Source of the DNA: Ailurus styani
Lineage: Eukaryota; Chordata; Mammalia; Carnivora; Ailuridae
NCBI GenBank assembly: GCA_002007465.1
Contig: LNAC01000001.1
Span: forward strand, 7,559,442 to 7,623,441
Direction: 5' to 3'
DNA length: 64,000 nucleotides
Part shown: positions 46,246 through 56,689 of the stretch, piece by piece
Position numbering within the stretch: position 1 is the stretch's first letter
Layout of the letters: each line of letters starts with the position of its first letter
Notes under the pieces: model-generated
Told to the model about the DNA's origin: nothing
The model's input: only the letters and a program-made list of their open reading frames with translations
Databases searched by the model: none
Translations under genes and position numbers: made by a program

Positions 46246-46470
46246 CTTCATTTTTTGAAGATCGATTTATTTTAGAGAGAGAGCACATGCGAGCATGTGC
46301 GAGCAGGGGAAGGGGAAGAAGGGTCAGAGGGAGAGAGAGAATCCTCAAGCTGACTCCCCCCTGAGCATGGAGACTGGCTTGGGGCTCGATCCCAGAAACC
46401 TGAGATCATGATCAGAGCTGAGATCAAGAGTTGGATATCCTTTCACAGTCAGAGCCACCCTGGGGCCCCA
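46246..46470 (-). mobile_element. Older CAN-SINE, antisense
   Basis: TTTTGAAGATCGATTTATTTT, a GA-rich body, GGGGCTCGATCCCAGAAACC, GAGATCATGATCAGAGC and a decayed inverted head (AGAGCCACCCTGGGGCCCC) are present in order. The CTT microsatellite replaces the T-tail. Confidence 0.85.
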
Positions 46471-46544
46471 CAGCGGGCTTCTTTAATTAGGATTTCATGA
46501 AGGACCTGCCCCAGCCCCAGCTCTGGAGTCAGAAACCCTTTCTT

Positions 46545-46756
46545 GGGCGCCTGGGTGGCTCAGTGTGTTAAAGCTTCCGCCTTCGGCTTAGGTCATGATC
46601 TCAGTGTCCTGGGATCGAGGCCCGCATCGGGCTCTCTGTTCCGCAGGGAGACTGCTTCCTCCTCTCTCTCTTGTCTGCCTCTCTGCCTGCTTGTGATCTC
46701 TTTCTCTCTGTGTCAAATAAATAAATAGAATCTTAAAAAAAAAAAAAAGAAAGAAA
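46545..46756 (+). mobile_element. CAN-SINE (SINEC), sense
   Basis: The copy is full-length, with head GGGCGCCTGGGTGGCTCAGT and an AAATAAATAAATAG-type tail. A 14-bp duplication, AGAAACCCTTTCTT/AGAAACGCTTTCTT, lies at 46531-46544 and 46757-46770 (one mismatch). Confidence 0.95.
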
Positions 46757-46774
46757 AGAAACGCTTTCTTAGGG

Positions 46775-47660
46775 TCACCGAGGGCAGAGACCCTTCTCCT
46801 CTGTGGGGCCACACGAGCTCAGTCCCCTCCTCCTCCCTCCAGGACCCAGGCCGACCGTGTTTGTCTGCATGGGCGGAGTAGCCACAGTGAACAGCCCCAC
46901 CATGGCCTTGGCCCTGGACCTCCGCTCACTGGGACTGTCAGCGATGTCTGGGCAACCAGGACTCCACCCGTTGGCACACACATGCCCCGACATACAGCCA
47001 GCGGTGACGTTTTTATGATCCTGCTTGTCATTTTTCTTGCTCTCTGTGGACCTGAAACACAGCCCAGGGGATGGTTGGGCCTTCCGTGCAGCCTGCTGGA
47101 TGCCGGAAGATCTGCCTCTTGCTGATCCTTCTGAGATGATGCTCTAGTCCACAGAGACCCCTGGGGTGTCACATGCTGATATTATCGTTGTTGTCGCCAT
47201 CATTTGTGACCATACATCGCTCCACTTTCCAGGAGCTCATACATTCAAATGCTTTACTGTTAAAGAGATCACTTAGTAAATGTTAAAATCATGAGTCTCA
47301 GAAAAATGTGAAGTGAATACAGGCAAGTTTAACTCATCACTTCATGAGGAAACCAATAGTATGTTGCCATCAGTTCAAAGGAAAAGTCAAAGAACACACA
47401 CATATAGAGGCAGTCAGGAATGCTGAAGTGGACTTAGATGCAAAACAGACCAATAGTCAATTGCATTCTTACAGACAAAACTCATTTGCACTTCTAAGGA
47501 TAAGCACCATTTGTATTGTTCTAAGTTTTCTGTAACTTGCAGAGTAGTCAACTGGCTCAGATAGTGAGAGGTGCAGACCCCAGACAATCAGATAACCCAG
47601 GCAGGGTGCATTAGGCAGGGTGCCAGTAATCTTTTCTATTTCAAATTCTTGCAAGTTTCC
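46775..47660. other. Intergenic, no feature recognised
   Basis: Mixed, then AT-rich sequence. No gene or named repeat was seen. Confidence 0.5.
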
Positions 47661-47667
47661 CCAAAGC

Positions 47668-47689
47668 CCTTATAAGGACCCTTATAAGG
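47668..47689 (+). promoter_or_regulatory. Two perfect SRF CArG boxes, 12 bp apart
   Basis: CCTTATAAGG occurs at 47668-47677 and again at 47680-47689. Each is an exact CC(A/T)6GG consensus for serum response factor. The second lies within an 18-bp perfect palindrome (47676-47693). Paired CArG boxes are typical of SRF/myocardin-responsive enhancers (established knowledge). Function here is untested. Confidence 0.55.
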
Positions 47690-47954
47690 GTCCACGCACA
47701 TGTCTGCTTCCAGGTTTGCATATTTGGGTTCCCTCATCCTTATCTCACATGGTGCTCAGAGAGGGTAAGTGGCCTGCCCAAGGAAAGGGCTCTTTCCCCC
47801 AAGCACCCCCAAAGGCAGAGGACAGTGAAGGACGTGTGGGGTCTTGCCTATTGCAGGTGCAAAGGTCTTCATTATAACCTACGTGGACTTTGCATTTTAT
47901 TCCCTCATTTATCCATGTTGGGTTAAACATTAAAGGGAGGTTTTCAAATTACTC

Positions 47955-48930
47955 AGTTATGGGTTGAGATGTGTCTTCCAGAAAGACATGTTGGGGTCCT
48001 GACCCCTAGTGATGTAGGAAAGATCTTAGGGTCTGAAGACAATGTCCAAGAAAGAACTCTTGAGATGTCTTTGGTGCCAACAAGTGGTTTTGTTAAAGCA
48101 CAGGGACAGGACCCAGGGGCAGACAGAGCTGTGCTGGGGTCATGAGGAGTGGCCCATTATACACTTTCAAGTTGGGCGGGGGTTAGGGATAATGTAAGTC
48201 TCTAAGGAATTTTGGAAGCAAGGTTTCCAGGACCTTGAGAGGGCAAGCTATTATTGGGAAACGGTCATTTATTACCGTCTAATGAAACCTGAGTCATGAG
48301 ACCCTTCAGATGTATATCGGTGGGCCATATGCTTGGGGATGATGGCCAACAGGTATCTCGGGGGTAGAGATAGAGGAAGTTTCCAAAGGAATCTCCGTAG
48401 GTTAAAGTAGACTCACAGGATCCTGGGAGTCAGGCTAAGAATACCTTTTATCCTTGCAAAGGATTAACATGGAGGCAGCTGAGGTCCTAGAGGAAGGTCA
48501 CTCTGCCTGTTTCAAGGACTTGTCAGTGGGCTGTAGGAAGTCAGGAAATTTAATTTTTCTTTTTGCCTTTGTTTCCCACACCCCCACTCCCTCGGAATGT
48601 GATGTAATTTGAAATAGGGTTGTCGCAGATATAAATTTTGACGGGGTCTTACTGGAGCCAGGTGGGCACTTACAAATCCGACGTGACTGGTGTCCTTAGG
48701 ATAAGAGGGCAGAGACACTGCGTCGCAGACAAGAGGGCAGAATGCCCTGCGACGGTGGGGGTAGAGACGGGAGGGCTCCCGCTGGCCGCCACGCGACACT
48801 GACAATTGCCAGCAGCCGCCAGAGGCTGGAACAGGCAAGGAGATGCTTTTCCAGAGCCTCCAGATGGAGCCAGGGCTGCCGACACCTCCGTACGAGACTT
48901 CCGTTCTCTGGATCTGGGACATGAGCCTGT
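47955..48930 (+). mobile_element. MaLR LTR, MLT1-like, sense, split by a later LTR
   Basis: The left part (GATGTGTCTTCCAGAAAGAC, TGGGGTCCTGACCCC) and the right part (TTGAAATAGGGTTGTCGCAG, GACTGGTGTCCTTAGGATAAG, AGAGGCTGGAACAGGCAAGG) fit one MLT1-type LTR in order. The insert at about 48013-48598 separates them. The subfamily is not assigned. Confidence 0.65.
48013..48598 (-). mobile_element. Solo endogenous retrovirus LTR, antisense, nested
   Basis: Read on the minus strand this has LTR layout. A promoter-like U3 comes first, then GTGTATAATGGGCC, then a polyadenylation-like TTTAACAAAACC, and then a U5 with CAAGAGTTCTTTCTTGGAC, as in gammaretrovirus-like (ERV1) LTRs. GTGA-type direct repeats occur at 48009 and 48599 (GTGATGTA in both places). 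No internal retroviral genes are present, so it is a solo LTR left by recombination. The exact ends are uncertain, because the minus-strand 5' end lacks a clean TG. Confidence 0.6.
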
Positions 48931-48934
48931 CTGT

Positions 48935-49365
48935 CCTTTGAGTACCCCCATTCCGAGGGACTTTGTTATGGGAGCCCCAGGAGATGAGACCCCCCCACTG
49001 TGGAGACTGTAGACACTTGGGGGGAGATGTGAAGGATCTTCTGTCCCTTGGCTTCCAGGTCCACGGTGCACTCCCTTCCTGGAGAGACGTGGGCAGCGGC
49101 TTCCTACTCCCCACCCTCCAAAAACCCCGGGTGGGCTTTCAGTGCTGGAAGAGGAGAGAGAAAAGCTGCCGACATACACTTGCTTCTTAGGTAGACACAG
49201 AGGGACCCCCGAGGGCTTGGACATGAGGGCACGCGCACGAGAACGCCAGCTCTGCCGGCTCCAGATCAGAGATGCGCACACCTGCTGGGGAGGGATTCCC
49301 AGGCTTGGAAGCTCCTTCGTGGGGGTGCTTCCTGGGAACCTCCGAGAACGTCAGGAGGAGGGCTT
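48935..49365. other. Intergenic, no feature recognised
   Basis: Unique-looking sequence that becomes GC-rich to the right. Confidence 0.5.
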
Positions 49366-49369
49366 GCAT

Positions 49370-49660
49370 GTCAGCCGCCGCTGGCGTGAAAAGAGGCACC
49401 GAACCGATGCCGGTGGCGCCTCCCAGGGAAGGAGGCGGACGAGGTGCAGCGCCCAGGGGTCCTCCGGGCCCTCTCCGCAGGGGCTGCGTTTTCGGTGTGA
49501 GCCGCGCCGCAGGGAGCTCTGTAGTCGGGACACCCGGAGGGCGATGTCCCCAGCCAGCTCTGCCTGCCGGAGGGAAGGCGTGCCGGCAGCATCCTGGCTC
49601 CTGGTGCCCAGCCCGGCTTCCCGGGCGAGCGTGCGCCGGGCACCCTCGGGCGTCCGCAGT
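49370..49660. promoter_or_regulatory. Short CpG-rich segment
   Basis: CpG is raised over about 290 bp (for example GAGCCGCGCCGCAGGGAGC and GGGCGAGCGTGCGCCGGGC). Long overlapping frames on both strands (178-203 codons) come from the GC content. No gene start was recognised. Confidence 0.4.
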
Positions 49661-49904
49661 CTCTGGGACAGGGACTGATGCTCTGGGCTTCCATGTTCAC
49701 TCTCATCTGGCTTTTGTGCCTGTTGGCGTGAGTCTGCCCATCAGGCCTGATGAAAGTCATGTTCAGATGTCCTCTCCAGGGACTGGCGTCCCACCGTCCC
49801 AGACGCGGGTCCTCGGCGGCTCCGCCAGGCGCTGGGCCCAGCCCCACACGTGCATGGTCCCCTTTTTGTCCCAGCAACCCTGAACATCAGGGACAATGCC
49901 TTGC

Positions 49905-50020
49905 TCCTCCCCCATTTTAAGACAGAGAAATCGAGGCCAAGACAGATCAGTCTCTTGCCCGAGACCACACACCGGTCATGGGCCAAGGCAGGATTGGAAC
50001 CCAGGTTTGATTCTAACACC
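49905..50020 (-). repeat. MIR, antisense
   Basis: GACAGAGAAATCGAGGCCAAG, then GTCTCTTGCCCGAGACCACAC, then GATTGGAACCCAGGTTTGATT follows the reverse MIR consensus closely. Confidence 0.75.
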
Positions 50021-50024
50021 GGAA

Positions 50025-51140
50025 CCCTTCGACTTTGCCTCACCAAGAGCCACATAACCCAGTAGGTCCAAGCCCACTGGGTACCCAGAGGGGAGACGTC
50101 CTGCCCCTGCCTGCCCTCCGCTAACAGGGCCCTGCTCTGTGCTGCTGCATGGCCTTGGCTTGAATACATGGGTCCTGTTTCCGCCCTTACCCGAGGCAGG
50201 CCCAGGTAGAAAACATCACCATGGTAACCCTTGTTTCGGAGGGGCAGCACATCGCTTCTGGAAAACATGACACCTTGGTTCCCAGCGCTCAGCGCTCTGC
50301 GGGACTGCAGGGCGAGTTGAATTGGCATCACTCACAGTTGGCTCAGTGGATCTGCTTCTCGGCTCCATGTCCGTGAGTCGGTATCCAGGAGACCAGGAGA
50401 CGTGCTGTGTTTGCTCCTAGAGAAGAGGGAGAAGGGGAGTCGGTGTGTCGTCCACACTGGCTCCAGGCTGTCTGATGAGAGGGGCTGGCAGGGCTGGTGC
50501 TCTGGTTGGGCTCTGGGGACACCTGGGCTGCGTCCCACCTGTGTCCCCCCAAGGGGGGTCAGCTGGGCTGGGTCCCACCTGCATCCCAGACGAGTGTGGC
50601 CTCCCATTGTCACCACCTGTTCCGTCTTGAAAGCTGGCATGACCTCCCCCTACCCCCCGCAATTTCCACTGGCCCTCAGTAGACTGGGAAGAGAGGGGTG
50701 CTATGGATGGCTTGAAGGATGGCCACGGCAGACAGACATTGCTGGTCGGTCAGCCAGCAGTGGTTCCCCTTTCTTGCTTCCTGGAAGCATCTGTCATGAT
50801 AACCGCTTTCCCTGTTGCTGGATGCCCATTCTCCCAGAACCCCTCGCAGCCCAGGTGGCCATGAGACAGAGGGCTGGCCAGTGAGATACGTGGGGACATC
50901 TCCTAGGAGGCCTCTGAGGCAATTATTCTCTTTGTAGTAAAAGGAACAGACCCTGGAAAAGAATGCCTTTCTGCCTCCTGTCAGGGATCACTCATGCGAG
51001 GACAAGCCATTGGCAGCCATATTGGGATCAGGAGGATTGCAGACACAGCATGTTGACATGATTGGGCTGCCAACTGCCCTGCATCTTTCCATTTCATGGC
51101 TCTTGCTTGGTGACATAATGAAGTTCTTTGTATTGTCGAG
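50025..51140. other. Intergenic, no gene recognised
   Basis: A partial local repeat is visible near 50518-50585 (GGGCTGCGTCCCACCTG and GGGCTGGGTCCCACCTG). Around 50830-51060 an ancient repeat of uncertain family is possible. Confidence 0.5.
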
Positions 51141-51147
51141 GCCCTTG

Positions 51148-51300
51148 CTACTCAAAGTGTGATCCCACATCAGCAGCTTTGGTATCACCTGGGAGTGTGT
51201 TAGAAACACGGATGCTCAGGCCTGGCCCCAGACCTACTGAATCAGAATGTACACGAAAAAAGATCTCCAGGTGATTTGTGTGTACGTAAACGTGAGAGAA
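51148..51300 (-). mobile_element. MER5A-type hAT-Charlie element, antisense
   Basis: CTACTCAAAGTGTGATCCCA, GGTATCACCTGGGAGTGTG, CCCAGACCTACTGAATCAGAA and GATCTCCAGGTGATTTGTG follow the reverse of the MER5A consensus in order. It is a non-autonomous ancient DNA transposon. Confidence 0.75.
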
Positions 51301-51304
51301 ACAG

Positions 51305-52745
51305 GGGCCTCAGAGTGGGGGGGGGAGTGGAGGATCTAAAGCTCTTGTAAGAACTGAGATTTTTCTGGAGATGAATTTTCTTGGTGGTATTTTTGTGTTT
51401 AGGCCTCTTTGAGATGGAAACAATGAAATCTTAATTCTATTAAAAAGGAAGCAGGACATCCCCACCCCCTCAGCACCTCCTCTCCATCCAGTTGCAGAAA
51501 TGCAAGAGGGGGGGCCGGACTCATAGGTCTGAGATTGATGGTGGTGGGCCAAGGGCCCCTTTGAACTTGGCTCATTGCTCTCAGGGTTCATCATCCCTCA
51601 TCTTTTCTGAAGTCTGAGCTTTACATTTAGAAAGAGTAAAATCTACGTGTTCAAAACAGAGCCCTGAGAAGTAAAAAGCGTTGCCTGAGGCTTTTCTTTT
51701 AAAAAGCTTGTTTCCCTTCTCAGATAAGCAGCCAGGATGCTCAGAGGAGAAAAACTTGGTGTGGATTTTAGCTTCAAGAAACAGTCAGGAGACTTTGTGG
51801 AAAAATGGAGTTAATTCATAAGGAAGGGTATTTGGTTCCTGGAAGTACACACAGAGAGCTCGAGTCCCATGGAATTTCTCTCCACAACACCAGGATTTTA
51901 ATGTTTGGTTTCCCCTTGTAACAGGGCTCAACGCTGGAGAAGCGGGCTGACTAGTAGAAGGGGGGCAGTGGAGGGACCTCAGATTTGCAGAACATCAGAG
52001 GGGATGGTCGGTAACATCGCAAGAAGAGAGGCATCTCAGCTTCTAGTTCGGCGCTTTCGCCCCCCACCCCCTACCCCTCCCATGCAGGAGGAGGTCAGAG
52101 GCCATGAGGGAACCAGGGCTTTCCAGAATGTAGAGAGGGTCCAGAACCAGCCATGTTAGCACCGCCCTGGCCCCCCAGCCCCCCAACCCATGCCTGAGTT
52201 ACCAGAAGAGGAACTTGGGGGCCAGCTGGACTCCCCCATAGTTTGTGAGGGAGGCCCAGAGAGGAGGCACTGCTGGCACATCAAATTTAGAAGAGGTTCC
52301 AACTCTGCTCCTTCTAGCTGACCTCGATCTCTCAGAGTCTCCATTTCCTCTTCTGGTTGAGATGACAAGAGATGTGATGTTCACAACCTTCCCCACCCAC
52401 CTCCCAGGGAGGAGCCTTGGTGTGTCATACTTGCTACCTGGTCTTCCCCCTGGTGAATGAGGTGAAGGGTCCAGAAGTTGCAGAAGAAGCCAAGGAAGGG
52501 AGCTGATGAATGCTCGCAGAGGAAGAGAAAAGATCAGGTCGTGACCTGAGAACCAGGGAGTGGGAGTATGGGGAGAAAGAGGAGGAAAACAGAACCCCTG
52601 CATCAGCCTGAGGCTCCCACACTGCAGGAAGCTGGTGTGTAGCCAAGAAGAGCCAGAGACGTTTCTGGAGTCTTCTGAGTAATCATCAGTTTCTGACCCA
52701 TCTGCTCCTGTAGTTAGTGATGGATCTTCAGATGGCAGTAAGGCG
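51305..52745. other. Intergenic, no feature recognised
   Basis: Mixed sequence. A 197-codon minus-strand frame (52199-52792) lacks recognisable domains and overlaps the MIR below. Confidence 0.5.
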
Positions 52746-52749
52746 TAAT

Positions 52750-52965
52750 AGTTCAGACCATATGCTCTGGAGTCAGGCAAATATGGCTTCAAGTTCTGGA
52801 CTGCTCCTCACTGCCTGGTGAACTTTGGGAAAGTTGATTAGCAGCCTTTGAGCCTTAATTTCCTCATCTGTAAAATGGGGATGGTGAAGCTGACCTCACA
52901 GTTGTTTGGGGGATTAAAAGAAATAATAGATACAAAGGACAGTGCCTAATCCTTGGTAAAAATTT
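52750..52965 (+). repeat. MIR, nearly full length
   Basis: CTCTGGAGTCAGGCAAATATG, GAACTTTGGGAAAGTTGATTA, TTTCCTCATCTGTAAAATGG, GGGATTAAAAGAAATAATAG and AGTGCCTAATCCTTGG appear in the MIR order. Confidence 0.85.
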
Positions 52966-52975
52966 CAGTAATCAT

Positions 52976-53436
52976 TGATGAGGATGATGGTGGTGGTGGT
53001 GGTGATGGTGATGGTGGTGATAATGATGATGGTGATGATAATGGTGGTGATAATTATGCTGATGATGTGACAGTAATGATCTGGTGGCGATGGTGATGGT
53101 GGTGATGATGATGATGGTGGTGATGAAGATGATGATGGTGGTGATGATGATGATGGTGATGAAGAGGATGGTGATGATATGATGGTGGCGATAATGGTGA
53201 TGATGGTGGTGATGAAAATGATGATGATGGTGATGAAGATGATGCAATGGTGGTGATGATGATCATGGTCATGGTGGTGGTGATGATGATGGTGGTGATG
53301 AAGATGATGGTGGTGATAGTCATGATGAAGAGGATGGTGATGATATGATGGTGGTGATGATGGTGATGAAGATGACGATGGTGGTGGTGATGGTGGTGAT
53401 GATGATGATGATAATGATGATGATGGTGATAATGTT
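52976..53436 (+). repeat. Long imperfect (GAT/GGT)n trinucleotide array, about 460 bp
   Basis: GAT and GGT triplets alternate with a few GAA, AAT and CAT changes, directly after the MIR tail. All three minus-strand frames are open for His/Ser/Thr/Pro/Ile-rich peptides simply because of the repeat. No coding role is claimed. Confidence 0.97.
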
Positions 53437-53439
53437 GAC

Positions 53440-54710
53440 ACTTGTTTATCTGGCCAGATCTTTGCTCAGAGTCCTTCCCTGGCCCTCTTGTTCACCTTGA
53501 CTCCTTTTCCTCCCAACTGCCTTCTGGGCCTAGATTGCCATCCCCAACATCAGCTTGAAGGTGTCTGGCACCTAACTTACCAGCCACAGTGGGAAGAGCA
53601 GTTAGGCCATGAGGTGGGGTAAGGGGATCCTTTATCTCCCTGCCAGAGCTGTTGAAGCTGGCCATGGTCTCTCTCCTCAGTTTCTGGGCCTTTCTAGCCA
53701 GGGCCGAGTTGTACCAGCAGCCTCATCCCATCAGGGTAGGGCTTTGAGTGACAGATGCTGCTGAACCCTGAGCTCCCCAGGCTGAGCTAGAATGGGCAGG
53801 TTCCACCTGGTTCCAAGAACCTAGCCTCATGGTTCCCTCCTGGAAGGGAGGGGCATAGACCCTCAGTTTCCTGTTCCTGACCAGAGGGCTGCTGCCTCTG
53901 CTTGAGGCCCCCTGGCAACTGGAAATGGCACCAGTTCAAGTCTTTAATCATTCAGAACAGAGCTCTCCCTGAGACGGGCCATGCCTTAACCCTGGCATGT
54001 CAAACCTTTGTGAATTCTGGCCGCCGTGTTCGTTCTCACTCAGTGCAACAGCCTTAAAATCTCACAATTACCAGGACCGAGTATGCTCTGTGCATCAGGC
54101 TCCGTGGCAGGCCGCTTGCCCCATTCTCTCCTACTGTACACGCCCCTTCCCTTTAGAGAGAAAGAGACTGAAGATGTGAAGCTAAATAACTTGCTAATAG
54201 TTGCTGGAACCTGGTCAGGGATGGGAAAACATATACAGAATGGAACAACCGAGAACTTTATAGCTGGATTGTGCCTGCCTTACAGTTTTGCCTCAAGAAG
54301 TCTTTGGCTGCTTCTTGTAATTTCAGGTAGTGAGGCGCTCACCTCACTCAGCCTGACAGAATGTGAAGGTTCAGCACTGGGATCAAGGGGAACGTGAAAC
54401 AAGGCCCACGTGGCCCTGGGCTGACAAGATGCACGGCTGCCATCCTTGTGCACAAAGTTAGGTTTACGTGGTAGACAGTGCCCGGCAAATCCACACACGG
54501 GGAGAGCGTCAGATGGGCCCTGCCCACTTCTCCCTCCACGTGGGTGGGGATGGACATGGAGGAGAGGACCCATGTGCCATGTTCCTAGGACATACCCCCA
54601 TAGGAGAAGGAAGGACGATGCCCACTTTTTGTTTTCCGCAAGATGGCCCCGACTAGAAACCAGTCCTGCTCTGGGCACAGGATTCGTAGGATCTCTTCTT
54701 TCACTTCGGG
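53440..54710. other. Intergenic, with weak MIR-like traces
   Basis: No gene is recognised. A reverse MIR-like piece (GAGAGAAAGAGACTGAAGATG, then AAATAACTTGCTAATAG) lies near 54155-54200. Confidence 0.5.
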
Positions 54711-54716
54711 GTTTAT

Positions 54717-55172
54717 AGAGGGTTGAATAGTGATCCTCCCAAAACTCATGTCCATCTGGAACCTGCAAATGTGACTTTATCTGGAAATAGGGTCTTTGCA
54801 CGGGTCATCAAACCAAGATGAGGTCAAACTAGATGGGGCGGGGGACGCTGAATCCAGTATGCCTGGTGTCCTTCAAAGAGGGAGAACCTCTGGTTCAGAG
54901 ACACAGACACACAGGGGAAAAGGTCAACAAAGACAGAGGAGGAGACCAGAATGATTCATCTACAAGCCCTGGGATACCAAGGATGGCCAGCCCCCACCAG
55001 AACCTGGACAAGGCAAGGAAGGGTCTTCCTCTAGAGTCTCGAGGGGAAGCAGGCCCAGCTGATGCTGTGATTTTGGACTTCCAGCCTCCAGAACCATGAG
55101 AGAATAAATGTCTCTTGTTTTCAGCCACTAATCTGCGGTAGTTGGTTCCAGAAGCCCTGGGACACCCAACGC
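54717..55172 (+). mobile_element. MaLR LTR, MLT1-like, sense
   Basis: In order: GGTTGAATAGTGATCCTCCC, GACTTTATCTGGAAATAGGG, AGATGAGGTCAAACTAGATG, CTGGTGTCCTTCAAAGAGG, CCAGCCTCCAGAACCATGAG with AGAATAAATGTCTCTTG, and ACTAATCTGCGGTAGTTGG. This is a near-complete LTR with its own AATAAA. The subfamily was not assigned. Confidence 0.75.
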
Positions 55173-55174
55173 AG

Positions 55175-56425
55175 TGCTCTGGTCTCATGTCTTCCGGGGG
55201 ATGGGAGCCTTGCTGGTTGTTTGCTAGCACATTTCTTCCTCCTCCTTTGCTAACAGAACCTTATGTCTGCTCACTATGTTACCCCAGCCCCTGCTTCAAC
55301 GTGGGTAGAGTGAAGGTGACTTGCCCTGTCCCCAGAACAGCCCCAGTTCCCCTGACTCAGGCCGGGGCCTGTCGCCCAGTGTCCCTGCCTGTGTCTGGTT
55401 TTGGAGCAACAAGACAGGAGGGGAGTTGGTGGAGTGGGGGTGGGGGGGTTGCTTTCTGGGAAGAAAGGTTTCCTCTCCCTCAAGAAGGAGCCTCCAGGGA
55501 AGAAGGGCCCCCTCGTCCTGCTGAGGGTGTCTTGGCCTTTCACGGCCTGCCGGGAGGCGGGGCAGAGAGCGGGGCCAGCACAGCCTGGGTTGGGGCTCCA
55601 TTCTGGGAGGTAGTGAATGATTATTGTTGAAGGCAATTTGAGTTGGGGGTTTCTGTTTTGCGGCCCAAGGCGTCCTGACTGACCCCCAGGCCAGGACGCA
55701 GAGTAAGGCAGGTAAGAGCGGACCCTGTGGCCAAGTAGGAGAGAAGAGAAATTGCGGTTAGGCCAGCTGCCCACACAGCTGCTGCCTAGATTTGGGTGTG
55801 CCTCCTTCTCTATCTCCTGAAGTACAAATACGGTGACATCACTCTTTGGCTTTCTCCTTGATCCCTAAAGTAGCGCCTCCATGTTGAATTATCCCCACCT
55901 CTTGCAGGATGGGAGCACCTGGGATTTATCTAATCCAAAGGCAACCAGTCTGGGGTCCATGCTGGACGAGGGGACTTGCACATGAGGTGGTCCGTGTGGG
56001 ACTGTTGACACTTGCTGCCACGTGGTGTTGCTGTTGGAGATTGGCCCTGCTTGTCTGCCCTTGTGATGTCCTCGCTGTCCGCTCCCTGCACAAGGCCATA
56101 GGCAAGGTCAACACCATGCCCGGTGTCCTTACACCTCCTTGGTTGTCAGCTATTGTCCCTAATGCCTGATCACTGTACCAGGCTGGTTTGGTCTTGAGAT
56201 CTTCTTGTCTCTGCCTCAGGTCCCAGCTCCAGGGACGTGGGCCCCTATATCTTGGAGTTGTGCTCTAGGGGTCCTGTTGTTACAGCTCACAGTGCTTTGT
56301 AGACCTAACCCTCCCGTGCTGGCCCAGTGCCTTGTGCACCACCAGCCCGGCCCCCTCCCTCCTGTGCATTCCTTACAGGGGCCCTTGGTATATTTCATAT
56401 GTGCTGTACTAGGAAAGCAATTTCA
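55175..56425. other. Intergenic, no gene recognised
   Basis: The stretch contains the 38-bp segment (55641-55678) whose exact inverse occurs in the SINE at 56.4 kb. The stretch around 55620-55690 faintly resembles the end of an ancient repeat. Confidence 0.5.
55641..55678 (+). repeat. 38-bp arm of an inverted duplication (source-like copy)
   Basis: The arm starts AGTTGGGGGTTTCTG and ends AAGGCGTCCTGA. It is perfectly complementary to 56467-56504, about 790 bp away. Confidence 0.95.
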
Positions 56426-56440
56426 CTGACACCAGATCTT

Positions 56441-56675
56441 TTTTTTTTTTAAGATTTTTAGAATTTTCAGGACGCCTTGGGCCGCAAAACAGAAACCCCC
56501 AACTAGAATTTTTAAGATCTTCAAATTTATTTGAGAGAGAGTGCACAAGCAGGGGGAGCGGCAGAGGGAGAGGGAGAAGCAGGCTCCCCACTGAGCAAGG
56601 CTCCATCCCAGGACCCTGGGATCCTGACTTGAACCCAAGGCAGATACTTAATCGACTGAGCCACCCAAGTGCCCT
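56441..56675 (-). mobile_element. CAN-SINE, antisense, carrying a 38-bp foreign insert
   Basis: A poly-T run and AAGATTTTTAGAATTTT are followed by a non-SINE block (56467-56504). The SINE then resumes (TTCAAATTTATTTGAGAGAG, GAGAAGCAGGCTCCCCACTG, GACTGAGCCACCCAAGTGCC). A weak target duplication is TGACACCA at 56427-56434 and 56676-56683. An insertion inside the tail region is unusual for these elements. Confidence 0.9.
56467..56504 (-). repeat. 38-bp inverted copy inserted within SINE
   Basis: This is the exact reverse complement of 55641-55678, including two CpG sites. It is bracketed by 9-bp direct repeats, TAGAATTTT, at 56459-56467 and 56504-56512. Confidence 0.95.
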
Positions 56676-56689
56676 TGACACCAACCCTT

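Noticed and set aside
52965..53441. 158-codon His/Ser/Thr-rich minus-strand protein
   Set aside because: It is a direct translation of the GAT/GGT array, and all minus-strand frames give similar repeats.
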